From NCBI RefSeq assembly GCF_013375155.1, contig NZ_JABXOF010000010.1, positions 124,001 to 188,000 on the forward strand: a DNA stretch of 64,000 bases, read 5' to 3'. The notes below the pieces were generated by a model. That model did no database searches. It saw only the letters and a program-made list of their open reading frames with translations, and was not told the DNA's origin. Origin of the DNA: Serratia ureilytica. Lineage in GTDB: Bacteria; Pseudomonadota; Gammaproteobacteria; Enterobacterales; Enterobacteriaceae. Made by a program: the position numbers and the translations under genes. Shown one piece after another: positions 57,286-64,000 of the stretch (position 1 is its first letter; the number at the start of each line of letters is the position of its first letter).

Positions 57286-58264
57286 ACGCGTCGTCATTAC
57301 CCCCGGCGAACCCGCCGGGGTGGGGCCGGATTTGGTAGCCGCCCTGGCGCAACAGGATTGGCCTGTTGAGCTGGTGGTGTGCGCCGATCCGGCCCTGTTG
57401 CTTGAACGCGCCAAGCGTTTGGACCTGCCGCTGACGCTGCGCGACTACCAGCCGCAGCAGCCGGCCGAGGCGCAACGCGCCGGCACGCTGACCGTGCTGC
57501 CGGTGCCGCTCGCTCAGCCGGTTACCGCCGGTGAACTGAACGTCGGCAACAGCGCCTACGTGGTGGAAACCCTGGCACGCGCCTGCGACGGTTGCCTGAA
57601 CGGCGAGTTTGCCGCCTTGATCACCGGCCCGGTGAACAAGGGCGTGATCAACGACGCCGGCGTGCCGTTTATCGGCCATACCGAATTCTTTGCCGATCGC
57701 AGCCGCTGCGATCGCGTGGTGATGATGCTCGCGACCGAAGAGCTGCGCGTGGCGCTGGCGACCACCCACCTGCCGCTGCTGGCGGTACCGGGCGCCATCA
57801 CGCAGCAGAGCCTGTTCGAAGTCATTCGCATCCTCGACCACGATCTGAAAACCAAATTTGGCATCGCCCAGCCGCACATTTACGTCTGCGGTCTGAATCC
57901 CCACGCCGGGGAAGGCGGCCATATGGGGCGCGAAGAGATAGACACCATCATCCCGGCGCTCGACGCGCTGCGCGCTGACGGTATCCATCTTGTCGGCCCG
58001 CTGCCGGCGGACACCCTGTTCCAGCCCAAATATCTGCAAGATGCCGATGCGGTGCTGGCGATGTATCACGATCAGGGGCTGCCGGTGCTAAAATACCAAG
58101 GGTTCGGCCGCGCGGTGAATATCACCCTCGGTTTGCCTTTCATACGCACCTCGGTCGACCACGGTACCGCTCTGGAACTGGCCGGCACCGGCACCGCCGA
58201 TGTCGGCAGTTTCCAAACGGCCCTGAATCTCGCCATTAAAATGATAATTAATTGTAATGAATAA
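57272..58264 (+). CDS. pdxA: 4-hydroxythreonine-4-phosphate dehydrogenase PdxA
   Basis: PdxA oxidises 4-phosphohydroxy-L-threonine in pyridoxal phosphate synthesis. The 330 residues begin [17 protein letters not shown] and carry the metal-binding histidines in [18 protein letters not shown] and [12 protein letters not shown]. Two in-frame ATGs are possible, 57263 and 57272; the second gives a length close to E. coli (329). Either start overlaps the end of surA, suggesting coupled translation. Confidence 0.96.
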   Translation: MHSNKRVVITPGEPAGVGPDLVAALAQQDWPVELVVCADPALLLERAKRLDLPLTLRDYQPQQPAEAQRAGTLTVLPVPLAQPVTAGELNVGNSAYVVETLARACDGCLNGEFAALITGPVNKGVINDAGVPFIGHTEFFADRSRCDRVVMMLATEELRVALATTHLPLLAVPGAITQQSLFEVIRILDHDLKTKFGIAQPHIYVCGLNPHAGEGGHMGREEIDTIIPALDALRADGIHLVGPLPADTLFQPKYLQDADAVLAMYHDQGLPVLKYQGFGRAVNITLGLPFIRTSVDHGTALELAGTGTADVGSFQTALNLAIKMIINCNE

Positions 58265-59075
58265 CAGAGTCCACCAAGGGCACTTTGCCCGCAAACGCTT
58301 TGGACAAAACTTTTTAACCGATCAGTTTGTCATCGATAGCATTGTCTCCGCCATTCACCCGCAGCCGGGCGAAGCGGTGGTCGAGATCGGCCCCGGCCTC
58401 GGCGCCCTGACCGAGCCGGTCGGCGCACGCATGGACCGCATGACGGTGATCGAACTGGACCGCGATCTGGCCACTCGGCTGGAGAATCACCCGCAGCTCA
58501 AAGACAAGCTGACCATCCGCCAGCAGGACGCCATGACGGTGAATTTCGCCGAACTGGCCGAGGAGGCTGGCCAACCGCTGCGCGTATTTGGTAACCTGCC
58601 GTACAATATTTCGACGCCGCTGATGTTCCACCTTTTCAGCTATACTCAGGCAATCCGCGACATGCACTTTATGTTGCAGAAAGAGGTGGTCAACCGTCTG
58701 GTGGCCGGCCCTAACAGCAAGGCCTACGGGCGTTTAACCGTGATGGCGCAGTACTACTGCAACGTCATCCCGGTGCTGGAAGTGCCGCCGACCGCGTTCG
58801 CGCCGCCGCCGAAGGTCGATTCCGCCGTGGTGCGCCTGGTCCCGCACACCGAGCTGCCGAACCCGGTGGGCGACGTGCGCATGCTGAGCCGCATCACCAC
58901 GCAGGCGTTCAACCAGCGGCGGAAAACCATCCGCAATAGCCTGGGCGATCTGTTCACGCCGGAGCAGCTGACGGAGCTGGGCGTCGATCCTTCGCTCAGA
59001 GCAGAGAATATTTCTGTGGCGCAGTACTGCAAGCTGGCGAACTGGCTGTCAGCCAATCCGGCGCCGCAGCAATAA
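58257..59075 (+). CDS. rsmA: 16S rRNA dimethyladenosine transferase RsmA (KsgA)
   Basis: RsmA dimethylates A1518 and A1519 of 16S rRNA late in small-subunit assembly. The 272 residues have the SAM-binding EIGPGLG at 43-49, the catalytic NLPYNIS at 113-119 and the C-terminal [10 protein letters not shown]. Its start overlaps the pdxA stop by eight bases. Confidence 0.98.
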   Translation: MNNRVHQGHFARKRFGQNFLTDQFVIDSIVSAIHPQPGEAVVEIGPGLGALTEPVGARMDRMTVIELDRDLATRLENHPQLKDKLTIRQQDAMTVNFAELAEEAGQPLRVFGNLPYNISTPLMFHLFSYTQAIRDMHFMLQKEVVNRLVAGPNSKAYGRLTVMAQYYCNVIPVLEVPPTAFAPPPKVDSAVVRLVPHTELPNPVGDVRMLSRITTQAFNQRRKTIRNSLGDLFTPEQLTELGVDPSLRAENISVAQYCKLANWLSANPAPQQ

Positions 59076-59087
59076 GGAGTTGTTGTC

Positions 59088-59465
59088 ATGATTGATTCGC
59101 CCCGCGTGTGTATTCAGGTTCAGAGCATCTATGTGGAATCACAGTCGATCCCTGAAGAAGAGCGTTACGTCTTCGCCTATACCATTACCATCCGCAATCT
59201 GGGGCGGACCAACGTGCAACTGCTGGGCCGTTACTGGCTGATCACCAACAGCAACGGCCGCCAAACCGAAGTCCAGGGCGAAGGCGTGATCGGCGAACAG
59301 CCCGTCATTCCGCCCGGTGGAGAGTTTCAGTACACCAGCGGCGCCATTCTGGAAACACCGCTGGGCACCATGGAAGGCCATTACGAAATGGTTGACCATC
59401 AGGGTCAGCCGTTCCGCACCGCTATTCCCGTGTTCCGCTTAGCCATTCCAACGCTGATCCATTAA
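59088..59465 (+). CDS. apaG: ApaG/CoD-domain protein
   Basis: ApaG is a small soluble protein with a fibronectin III-like fold; its cellular role is not settled. The 125 residues match E. coli ApaG, with [19 protein letters not shown] and [13 protein letters not shown]. It begins 12 bases after rsmA, with AAGGAG upstream, and apaH follows after two bases. Confidence 0.96.
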   Translation: MIDSPRVCIQVQSIYVESQSIPEEERYVFAYTITIRNLGRTNVQLLGRYWLITNSNGRQTEVQGEGVIGEQPVIPPGGEFQYTSGAILETPLGTMEGHYEMVDHQGQPFRTAIPVFRLAIPTLIH

Positions 59466-59467
59466 TT

Positions 59468-60319
59468 ATGTCGACATACCTTATCGGCGACGTTCACGGC
59501 TGTTTCGATGAACTGAAGTCGCTGCTGGCTCAGGTTGCGTTCGATCCCGAGCGCGATCAACTGTGGCTGACCGGCGATCTGGTGGCGCGCGGCCCCGCCT
59601 CGCTGGACGTGCTGCGCTATGTGCGCTCGCTCGGCCCGGCGGTGCGCATGGTGCTGGGCAACCACGATCTGCACCTGCTGGCGGTTTACGCCGGCATCAG
59701 CCGCAACAAACCCAAAGATCGCATCACGCCGCTGCTGGAAGCGCCGGACGCCGACGAGCTGATCAACTGGCTGCGCCGCCAACCGGTGCTGCAGGTGGAT
59801 GATGAGCAAAAACTGGTGATGGCCCACGCCGGCATCACCCCGCAGTGGGACATCGACACCGCGAAAATGTGCGCGCGCGAAGTGGAGGCGGTATTGAGCA
59901 GCGACAGCTATCCGCTGTTCCTCGACGCCATGTACGGCGACATGCCGAACAACTGGGCGCCGGAGCTGAGCGGCCTGGCGCGTCTGCGTTTCAGCACCAA
60001 TGCGCTGACGCGCATGCGCTACTGCTTCCCCAACGGCCAGCTCGACATGATCTGCAAAGATGCGCCGGGCAGCGCGCCGGCGCCGCTGAAACCGTGGTTC
60101 GAGCTGCCGCGCCTGGTGGACCCGGAATACACCATCATCTTCGGCCACTGGGCCTCGCTGGAAGGCAAGGGCACGCCGGAGGGCGTGATCGGGCTGGATA
60201 CCGGCTGCTGCTGGGGCGGCGATCTGACGATGCTGCGCTGGGAAGACCGCCGTTACTTCACGCAGCCCGCCAATCGCGGCGAAGCGCCTGACCACGCCGG
60301 CAGATTAGCCGCATCCTGA
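59468..60319 (+). CDS. apaH: Diadenosine tetraphosphatase ApaH
   Basis: ApaH cleaves Ap4A symmetrically to two ADP and also removes Np4 caps from RNA. The 283 residues carry the metallophosphatase motifs GDVHG (7-11), GDLVARGP and GNHD, plus a later metal-binding FGHWASLEG. It is the last gene of the lptD-surA-pdxA-rsmA-apaG-apaH series and is followed by a terminator. Confidence 0.98.
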   Translation: MSTYLIGDVHGCFDELKSLLAQVAFDPERDQLWLTGDLVARGPASLDVLRYVRSLGPAVRMVLGNHDLHLLAVYAGISRNKPKDRITPLLEAPDADELINWLRRQPVLQVDDEQKLVMAHAGITPQWDIDTAKMCAREVEAVLSSDSYPLFLDAMYGDMPNNWAPELSGLARLRFSTNALTRMRYCFPNGQLDMICKDAPGSAPAPLKPWFELPRLVDPEYTIIFGHWASLEGKGTPEGVIGLDTGCCWGGDLTMLRWEDRRYFTQPANRGEAPDHAGRLAAS

Positions 60320-60325
60320 AACGAT

Positions 60326-60353
60326 AAAGGCGGCCCGGTGGCCGCCTTTGTTC
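60326..60353. terminator. Terminator between apaH and phoX
   Basis: AAAGGCGGCC pairs with GGCCGCCTTT around a CGGT loop (60326-60349), then GTTC. It lies seven bases after the apaH stop and just before the convergent phoX stop, so it could serve both strands. Confidence 0.85.
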
Positions 60354-60365
60354 TGTATTGCCGCC

Positions 60366-62255
60366 TTACGCCCCAATCACTCCGCCATCTTCACGCGTGA
60401 TCATCAACACCGATGAACGCGGGCGCGGGCTGTTGTTCGGGAAGTGCGAATCGCCTTCTTCTCCGGGATGCTGTACGTTGACGAACATCGTCTTGTAGTC
60501 CGGGGTGAAGGTGATGCCGGTCAGTTCGCAGGACTTCGGCCCCACCATGAAACGGCGGATCTCGCCGCTGACCGGATCGCCCACCAGCATCTGGTTGTTT
60601 CCCTGCCCGACGTAATCGCCCTTGTTGCTGTACTTGCCGTCGGTGAGGATCCACAGACGGCCGGCGCGATCGAAACCCAGCCCGTCCGGGCTGTTGAAGG
60701 TGTTTTCCGCCGTGATGTTCGGCGTGCCGCGGTTGACGCCTTCGGGGTGGGCAATCGGGTTGCCGCACAGCGCATAGATGTCCCAGGCGAAGACGTCGGC
60801 GGTGGCGTCGCCGCCCTCGTCCCAGCGAATGATTTGGCCGTAGATATTGTTCGGTCGCGGGTTGGCGGCGTTCAACGGCATCCCTTCCTCGCCGCGCTTG
60901 CTGTTGTTAGTCAGCGTGCAGTACGCGCGCCCGTCATGCGGGTTCACCGCGATCCACTCCGGGCGATCCATTTTGGTGGCGCCGACCTGCTGCGCCGCCT
61001 TGCGGGCGAAGATCAGCACTTCGGCCTCATCGCGGAAACCGTTCTCCGGCGTCAGGCCGTTCTTGCCGAACTCAAGCGCAATCCAGCGCCCTTTGCCCTT
61101 CAGCGGCGTGCCGGCTTCATCGCCGTCGAACTGCGCCACGTACAGCGTCCCCTCGTCCAGCAGCGTGCGATTGTTGGCCGGATTGGCGGCGTCGACCACG
61201 CCTTTGGAGACGTACTTATAGATATGTTCGCCGCGCTCGTCGTCGCCCATATACACTACCAGACGGCCGTCTTTGGCCACGGTCACCGCCGCGTTTTCAT
61301 GTTTGAAACGGCCGAGCGCGGTGTGCTTGATGGGCGTCGAGGTCGGATTCAACGGATCGATCTCGACAATCCAGCCGTGGCGGTTGAATTCGTTGGGATT
61401 CTTCGCCACATCAAAACGCTCGTCATAGTCCGGCCAGTTGCGTTCCGGTTCGCTGACCTTCAGCGTGTAGCGCTTCTGTTCCGGCGTGGTGCGATAATCG
61501 GCCTGACGGGTGCCGAAATAGGTGTCGAAGTTTTCCTCGCAGGTCAGGTAGGTGCCCCACGGCGTCTTGCCGTTGGCGCAGTTGCCGAAGGTGCCCAGCA
61601 CCTTGCGGCCGCTCGGATCGGCGGCGGTCTGCAACAGCGGATGTCCGGCGGCCGGGCCGCTGAATTGCATCTCGCTGTTGGCGGTGATGCGGCGGTTATA
61701 GCGCGACGGGCGCTCCACCTCCCAGCGCTGGCCGTCGCCGACCCGCTTGACCGCGACAATGGAGACGCCGTGCGCCGCCTGCGATTTGCGCACCTCTTCC
61801 AGGCTGGTGGCCTTGGCGCCGCCGTGGGCGAACAGGTACTGCTCGTTAACGTATTCGTTATTGATGGCCATCACGCCGTGATTGTCATCGATAGGGAAGA
61901 AGCTCATGCCATCGTTGTTGTCGCCAAACTGTTTTTCCTGATCGGCGGCGCTGTTGTTGCCCTGCGGATCGAAGGCCGGCGCGCCGTCCACCAGCGGCTC
62001 GCCCCAGGAGATCAGCACCTCGGCGCGGTAGCCTGGCGCTATCGTCACTTCATCGGCGGTAGACGCGGCGATGCCCCGGAAGCCCAGCAGCGTGTTCGGC
62101 GGCAGATCCTCGGCTAACGCCTCGGTGGAGACCGACCAGATGCCGCCGCCGAGAAAACCGGCCAGGCCGACGGCGCCGGCGCTGCCAAGCAGCAGCTTGC
62201 GGCGAGTGGGATCGATCAGGCGGTCGGCGTCTAATTGCTCAATTTGCTTGGTCAT
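60366..62255 (-). CDS. PhoX-family phosphatase (DUF839), Tat-exported
   Basis: The 629 residues belong to the PhoX/DUF839 family of calcium-dependent alkaline phosphatases. The N-terminus has a twin-arginine signal (TRRKLLLGSAGAVGLAGF, near residue 17) and an AEDLPP stretch after it, pointing to folded export by Tat to the periplasm. Family motifs seen include GTYLTCEENFDTYFG, EFNRHGWIVEIDP and FNSPDGLGFDRAGRLWI. In E. coli the apaH-folA interval carries kefFC instead. Phosphate control is likely from the family, but only a poor Pho-box-like sequence lies upstream. Confidence 0.9.
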   Translation of the reverse strand: MTKQIEQLDADRLIDPTRRKLLLGSAGAVGLAGFLGGGIWSVSTEALAEDLPPNTLLGFRGIAASTADEVTIAPGYRAEVLISWGEPLVDGAPAFDPQGNNSAADQEKQFGDNNDGMSFFPIDDNHGVMAINNEYVNEQYLFAHGGAKATSLEEVRKSQAAHGVSIVAVKRVGDGQRWEVERPSRYNRRITANSEMQFSGPAAGHPLLQTAADPSGRKVLGTFGNCANGKTPWGTYLTCEENFDTYFGTRQADYRTTPEQKRYTLKVSEPERNWPDYDERFDVAKNPNEFNRHGWIVEIDPLNPTSTPIKHTALGRFKHENAAVTVAKDGRLVVYMGDDERGEHIYKYVSKGVVDAANPANNRTLLDEGTLYVAQFDGDEAGTPLKGKGRWIALEFGKNGLTPENGFRDEAEVLIFARKAAQQVGATKMDRPEWIAVNPHDGRAYCTLTNNSKRGEEGMPLNAANPRPNNIYGQIIRWDEGGDATADVFAWDIYALCGNPIAHPEGVNRGTPNITAENTFNSPDGLGFDRAGRLWILTDGKYSNKGDYVGQGNNQMLVGDPVSGEIRRFMVGPKSCELTGITFTPDYKTMFVNVQHPGEEGDSHFPNNSPRPRSSVLMITREDGGVIGA

Positions 62256-62375
62256 AACGTGGTTACCTTTTTAGTTATGGCGCCGCGGTCAAGATTCACC
62301 AGAGTTGCCGTGGCGCTCGGAGTTGGGCTTCATACTAATCAGGTAATGTGACGGAAAGGTTACGAATGACCGGCG

Positions 62376-62411
62376 CAAAAAGACCGGGGGCGCAATTGCT
62401 TGCGCCCCCGG
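62376..62411 (-). terminator. Terminator of folA
   Basis: On the minus strand CCGGGGGCGCAA pairs with TTGCGCCCCCGG (12 bp, 4-base loop, 62384-62411), followed by TCTTTTT. It lies 25 bases after the folA stop codon and upstream of phoX, isolating the two genes. Confidence 0.93.
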
Positions 62412-62435
62412 GGATGACTGGCTAACGCGCTGAGA

Positions 62436-62918
62436 TCAGCGGCGCTGCAGGATTTCGAAGCAGTAGCTGTGCGAGTTCAGATCGTCGGCGTCGTGGAATT
62501 CGCTGAACGTGGTTTCCCACTCGTCCGGCTCGTAATCCGGGAAGTGAGTATCGCCGCCGACTTCGGCGTCGATGTGTGTCAGGTACAGGCGATCGGCGCG
62601 CGGCAGCAACTGGGTATAGATGCGCCCACCGCCGATCACCATTACTTCTTCCACCTCACCCGCGGCGGCCAGCGCCTCATCCAGCGAGGTCACCCAGGTC
62701 ACCCCGGCGGCATTGCCCGGGCGGCTGCTCAAAACGATATTGTGACGGCCCGGCAGCGGGCGGCCGATGGACTCGAAGGTCTTGCGGCCCATAATAACCG
62801 GCTTATTCAACGTGTTGCGTTTAAACCACGCAAGGTCCGCCGGCAGGTGCCACGGCATGGCGTTTTCCATGCCAATAACGCGATCCGCCGCCAAGGCAGC
62901 GATCAGGCTGATAATCAT
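62436..62918 (-). CDS. folA: Dihydrofolate reductase FolA
   Basis: FolA reduces dihydrofolate with NADPH and is the trimethoprim target. The 160 residues contain the active-site W22 and D27 in [11 protein letters not shown], the NADPH segments [15 protein letters not shown] and VIGGGRIY, and the C-terminal [12 protein letters not shown]. No resistance-type change is obvious by eye. A TATAGT hexamer at 62953-62958 on the minus strand is a candidate -10. Confidence 0.98.
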   Translation of the reverse strand: MIISLIAALAADRVIGMENAMPWHLPADLAWFKRNTLNKPVIMGRKTFESIGRPLPGRHNIVLSSRPGNAAGVTWVTSLDEALAAAGEVEEVMVIGGGRIYTQLLPRADRLYLTHIDAEVGGDTHFPDYEPDEWETTFSEFHDADDLNSHSYCFEILQRR

Positions 62919-63061
62919 TGTTTAACCCTGTGTAGGCAGCAAAATTGGTGACACTATACGTAAAGGCCTGAGTGCCGTCGATAGGCTAATCAAGCAAGAT
63001 GAATATATAAGATAGCTCTTATCAGCATATCTAATAACCAACGTTCTTTTGCCGGGGAATT

Positions 63062-63526
63062 TCACACGCCGGGGCGTTTGCGGTACAACCACAGACCCGG
63101 TAACGACAGGCCGATCGACAACGCGCCGACGATGAAACTGGCCTTGAGGAAGTTGGTGATCATGGTCTCCATCAAAGCCTCGCTGTAGCCCAGATGCGAG
63201 ATCTCCACCACAGTTATCATCGCGGTATAGGCGGAAATGCCGGGGAACATCGGGATCACCGCCGCCACGGTGAACACCTTCGGATGCGCCAACAGCCAGC
63301 GCGACCAATAGATACCGATGATGCCGATCAGGATCGCCGCCAGCAGCGACGCCCACTCAATGTTCATGCCCACGTGCATCATCAGCATGCGCGAGCCGCG
63401 CCCGATTGCCCCGAGCAACGCGCAATAGCGCAGCGCGCGCAGCGGCACGTTGAACACCATGGCGAAGCCCAGCGCCGGCACCGCCGCCAACAGCATCTCC
63501 TGCAACAATGCCCACAGCAGACTCAT
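63062..63526 (-). CDS. yjjB: YjjB subunit of the YjjPB dicarboxylate/threonine-serine exporter family
   Basis: YjjB is the small partner of YjjP; in E. coli the pair exports succinate and belongs to the ThrE superfamily. The 154 residues have about four helices and the nearly invariant [20 protein letters not shown] and [18 protein letters not shown]. The ATG at 63526 overlaps the yjjP stop by four bases and matches the family length. The frame extends to a GTG at 63547, which is less likely. Confidence 0.94.
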   Translation of the reverse strand: MSLLWALLQEMLLAAVPALGFAMVFNVPLRALRYCALLGAIGRGSRMLMMHVGMNIEWASLLAAILIGIIGIYWSRWLLAHPKVFTVAAVIPMFPGISAYTAMITVVEISHLGYSEALMETMITNFLKASFIVGALSIGLSLPGLWLYRKRPGV

Positions 63527-64000
63527 GACCACCCCCGCAGATCCCACAGCGACATCGCCATCACCACGCCGATACAGGTCGCCAGCGTCAACAGGCTGGC
63601 CATCGCCCAGCGCGCCAGCCCGGTGTTGACGTGCCCCTTGAACATGTCGGCCACCGCGTTGATCAGCGGGAAGCCCGGCACCAGCAGCAGCACGCTGGCG
63701 GCCATCGCCACGCTCGAGGTCTCTTTAAACACCGGCAGGCGCAGCAGCAGCCCGGATATCGACGTAGCGACAAACGCCGTCAGGCAAAAATTGATCAGCG
63801 GATTCATATGGCGGGCGGTGAGGATCTGGCGCACCAGCATCGCCGCGCCGCTGGCGATAAAAGTCACCAGGAAGGCGTCACCGCCGCCGCCGTTGAGCAT
63901 GCTGAAACACCCGCAGGACAACCCCACCATCAGCACCACCAGCCAGCGCGGATAGCGCAGCGGCCGGATCTTTTCGAAGCGCCGCGCCACGTCGTGCGTA
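63523..64000 (-). CDS. yjjP: YjjP subunit (C-terminal part, cut by window edge)
   Basis: The last roughly 158 residues of YjjP, the large partner of YjjB, run off the window end. The start is therefore outside, and the GTG at 63990 is internal. The visible part matches E. coli YjjP at [35 protein letters not shown] and [20 protein letters not shown], with several membrane helices. Confidence 0.94.
   Translation of the reverse strand, partial: THDVARRFEKIRPLRYPRWLVVLMVGLSCGCFSMLNGGGGDAFLVTFIASGAAMLVRQILTARHMNPLINFCLTAFVATSISGLLLRLPVFKETSSVAMAASVLLLVPGFPLINAVADMFKGHVNTGLARWAMASLLTLATCIGVVMAMSLWDLRGWS

Overview
The window is a contiguous piece of enterobacterial chromosome. Protein sequences and gene order point to the genus Serratia, most likely the S. 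marcescens group. The reasons are the high G+C content, the enterobacterial dcw cluster, leader peptides and SgrS, an ERIC element, and Yersiniaceae-type arrangements. Those arrangements are a DUF721 gene between lpxC and secM, an acyl-CoA synthetase between leuO and ilvIH, and PhoX between apaH and folA. No phage, plasmid, insertion sequence, tRNA, rRNA or CRISPR array was seen, and every recognised gene is intact apart from the two cut by the window ends.

Region 1 (1-20634, mostly minus strand): secA (5' part) and its arrest-peptide regulator secM, a divergent DUF721/DciA-like gene, then the whole division and cell wall cluster. In transcription order the cluster is mraZ, rsmH, ftsL, ftsI, murE, murF, mraY, murD, ftsW, murG, murC, ddlB, ftsQ, ftsA, ftsZ, lpxC. 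A recognisable Pmra promoter and MraZ operator sit at its head. Region 2 (20635-34445): an AT-rich gap, alaE (alanine exporter), cra, ilvHI, an AMP-forming acyl-CoA ligase and leuO, then the divergent leuLABCD operon with its attenuator. Region 3 (34448-46000): a DASS anion transporter, setA, the sgrS/sgrT/sgrR sugar-phosphate stress module, a TPP riboswitch with thiBPQ, and the attenuated ilvBN operon with its ivbL leader. A DedA protein gene follows on the other strand.

Region 4 (46039-64000): polB, rapA, rluA, an ERIC repeat, djlA, and the lptD-surA-pdxA-rsmA-apaG-apaH series. These are followed by phoX, folA, yjjB and the 3' part of yjjP on the minus strand. The genes serve wall synthesis and division, outer membrane biogenesis (lpxC, lptD, surA), branched-chain amino acid synthesis (both ilvIH and ilvBN plus leuABCD), thiamine uptake and stress RNA control.

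I did not find a new multi-gene system; this is largely core genome. The points most worth checking are smaller: a SecM arrest motif with substitutions at two positions that matter in E. coli, a DciA-type gene in a lineage expected to load its helicase with DnaC, an SgrT longer than that of E. coli, a degenerate LexA site at polB, a possible leader ORF coupled to cra, and a perfect palindrome inside the dcw cluster.
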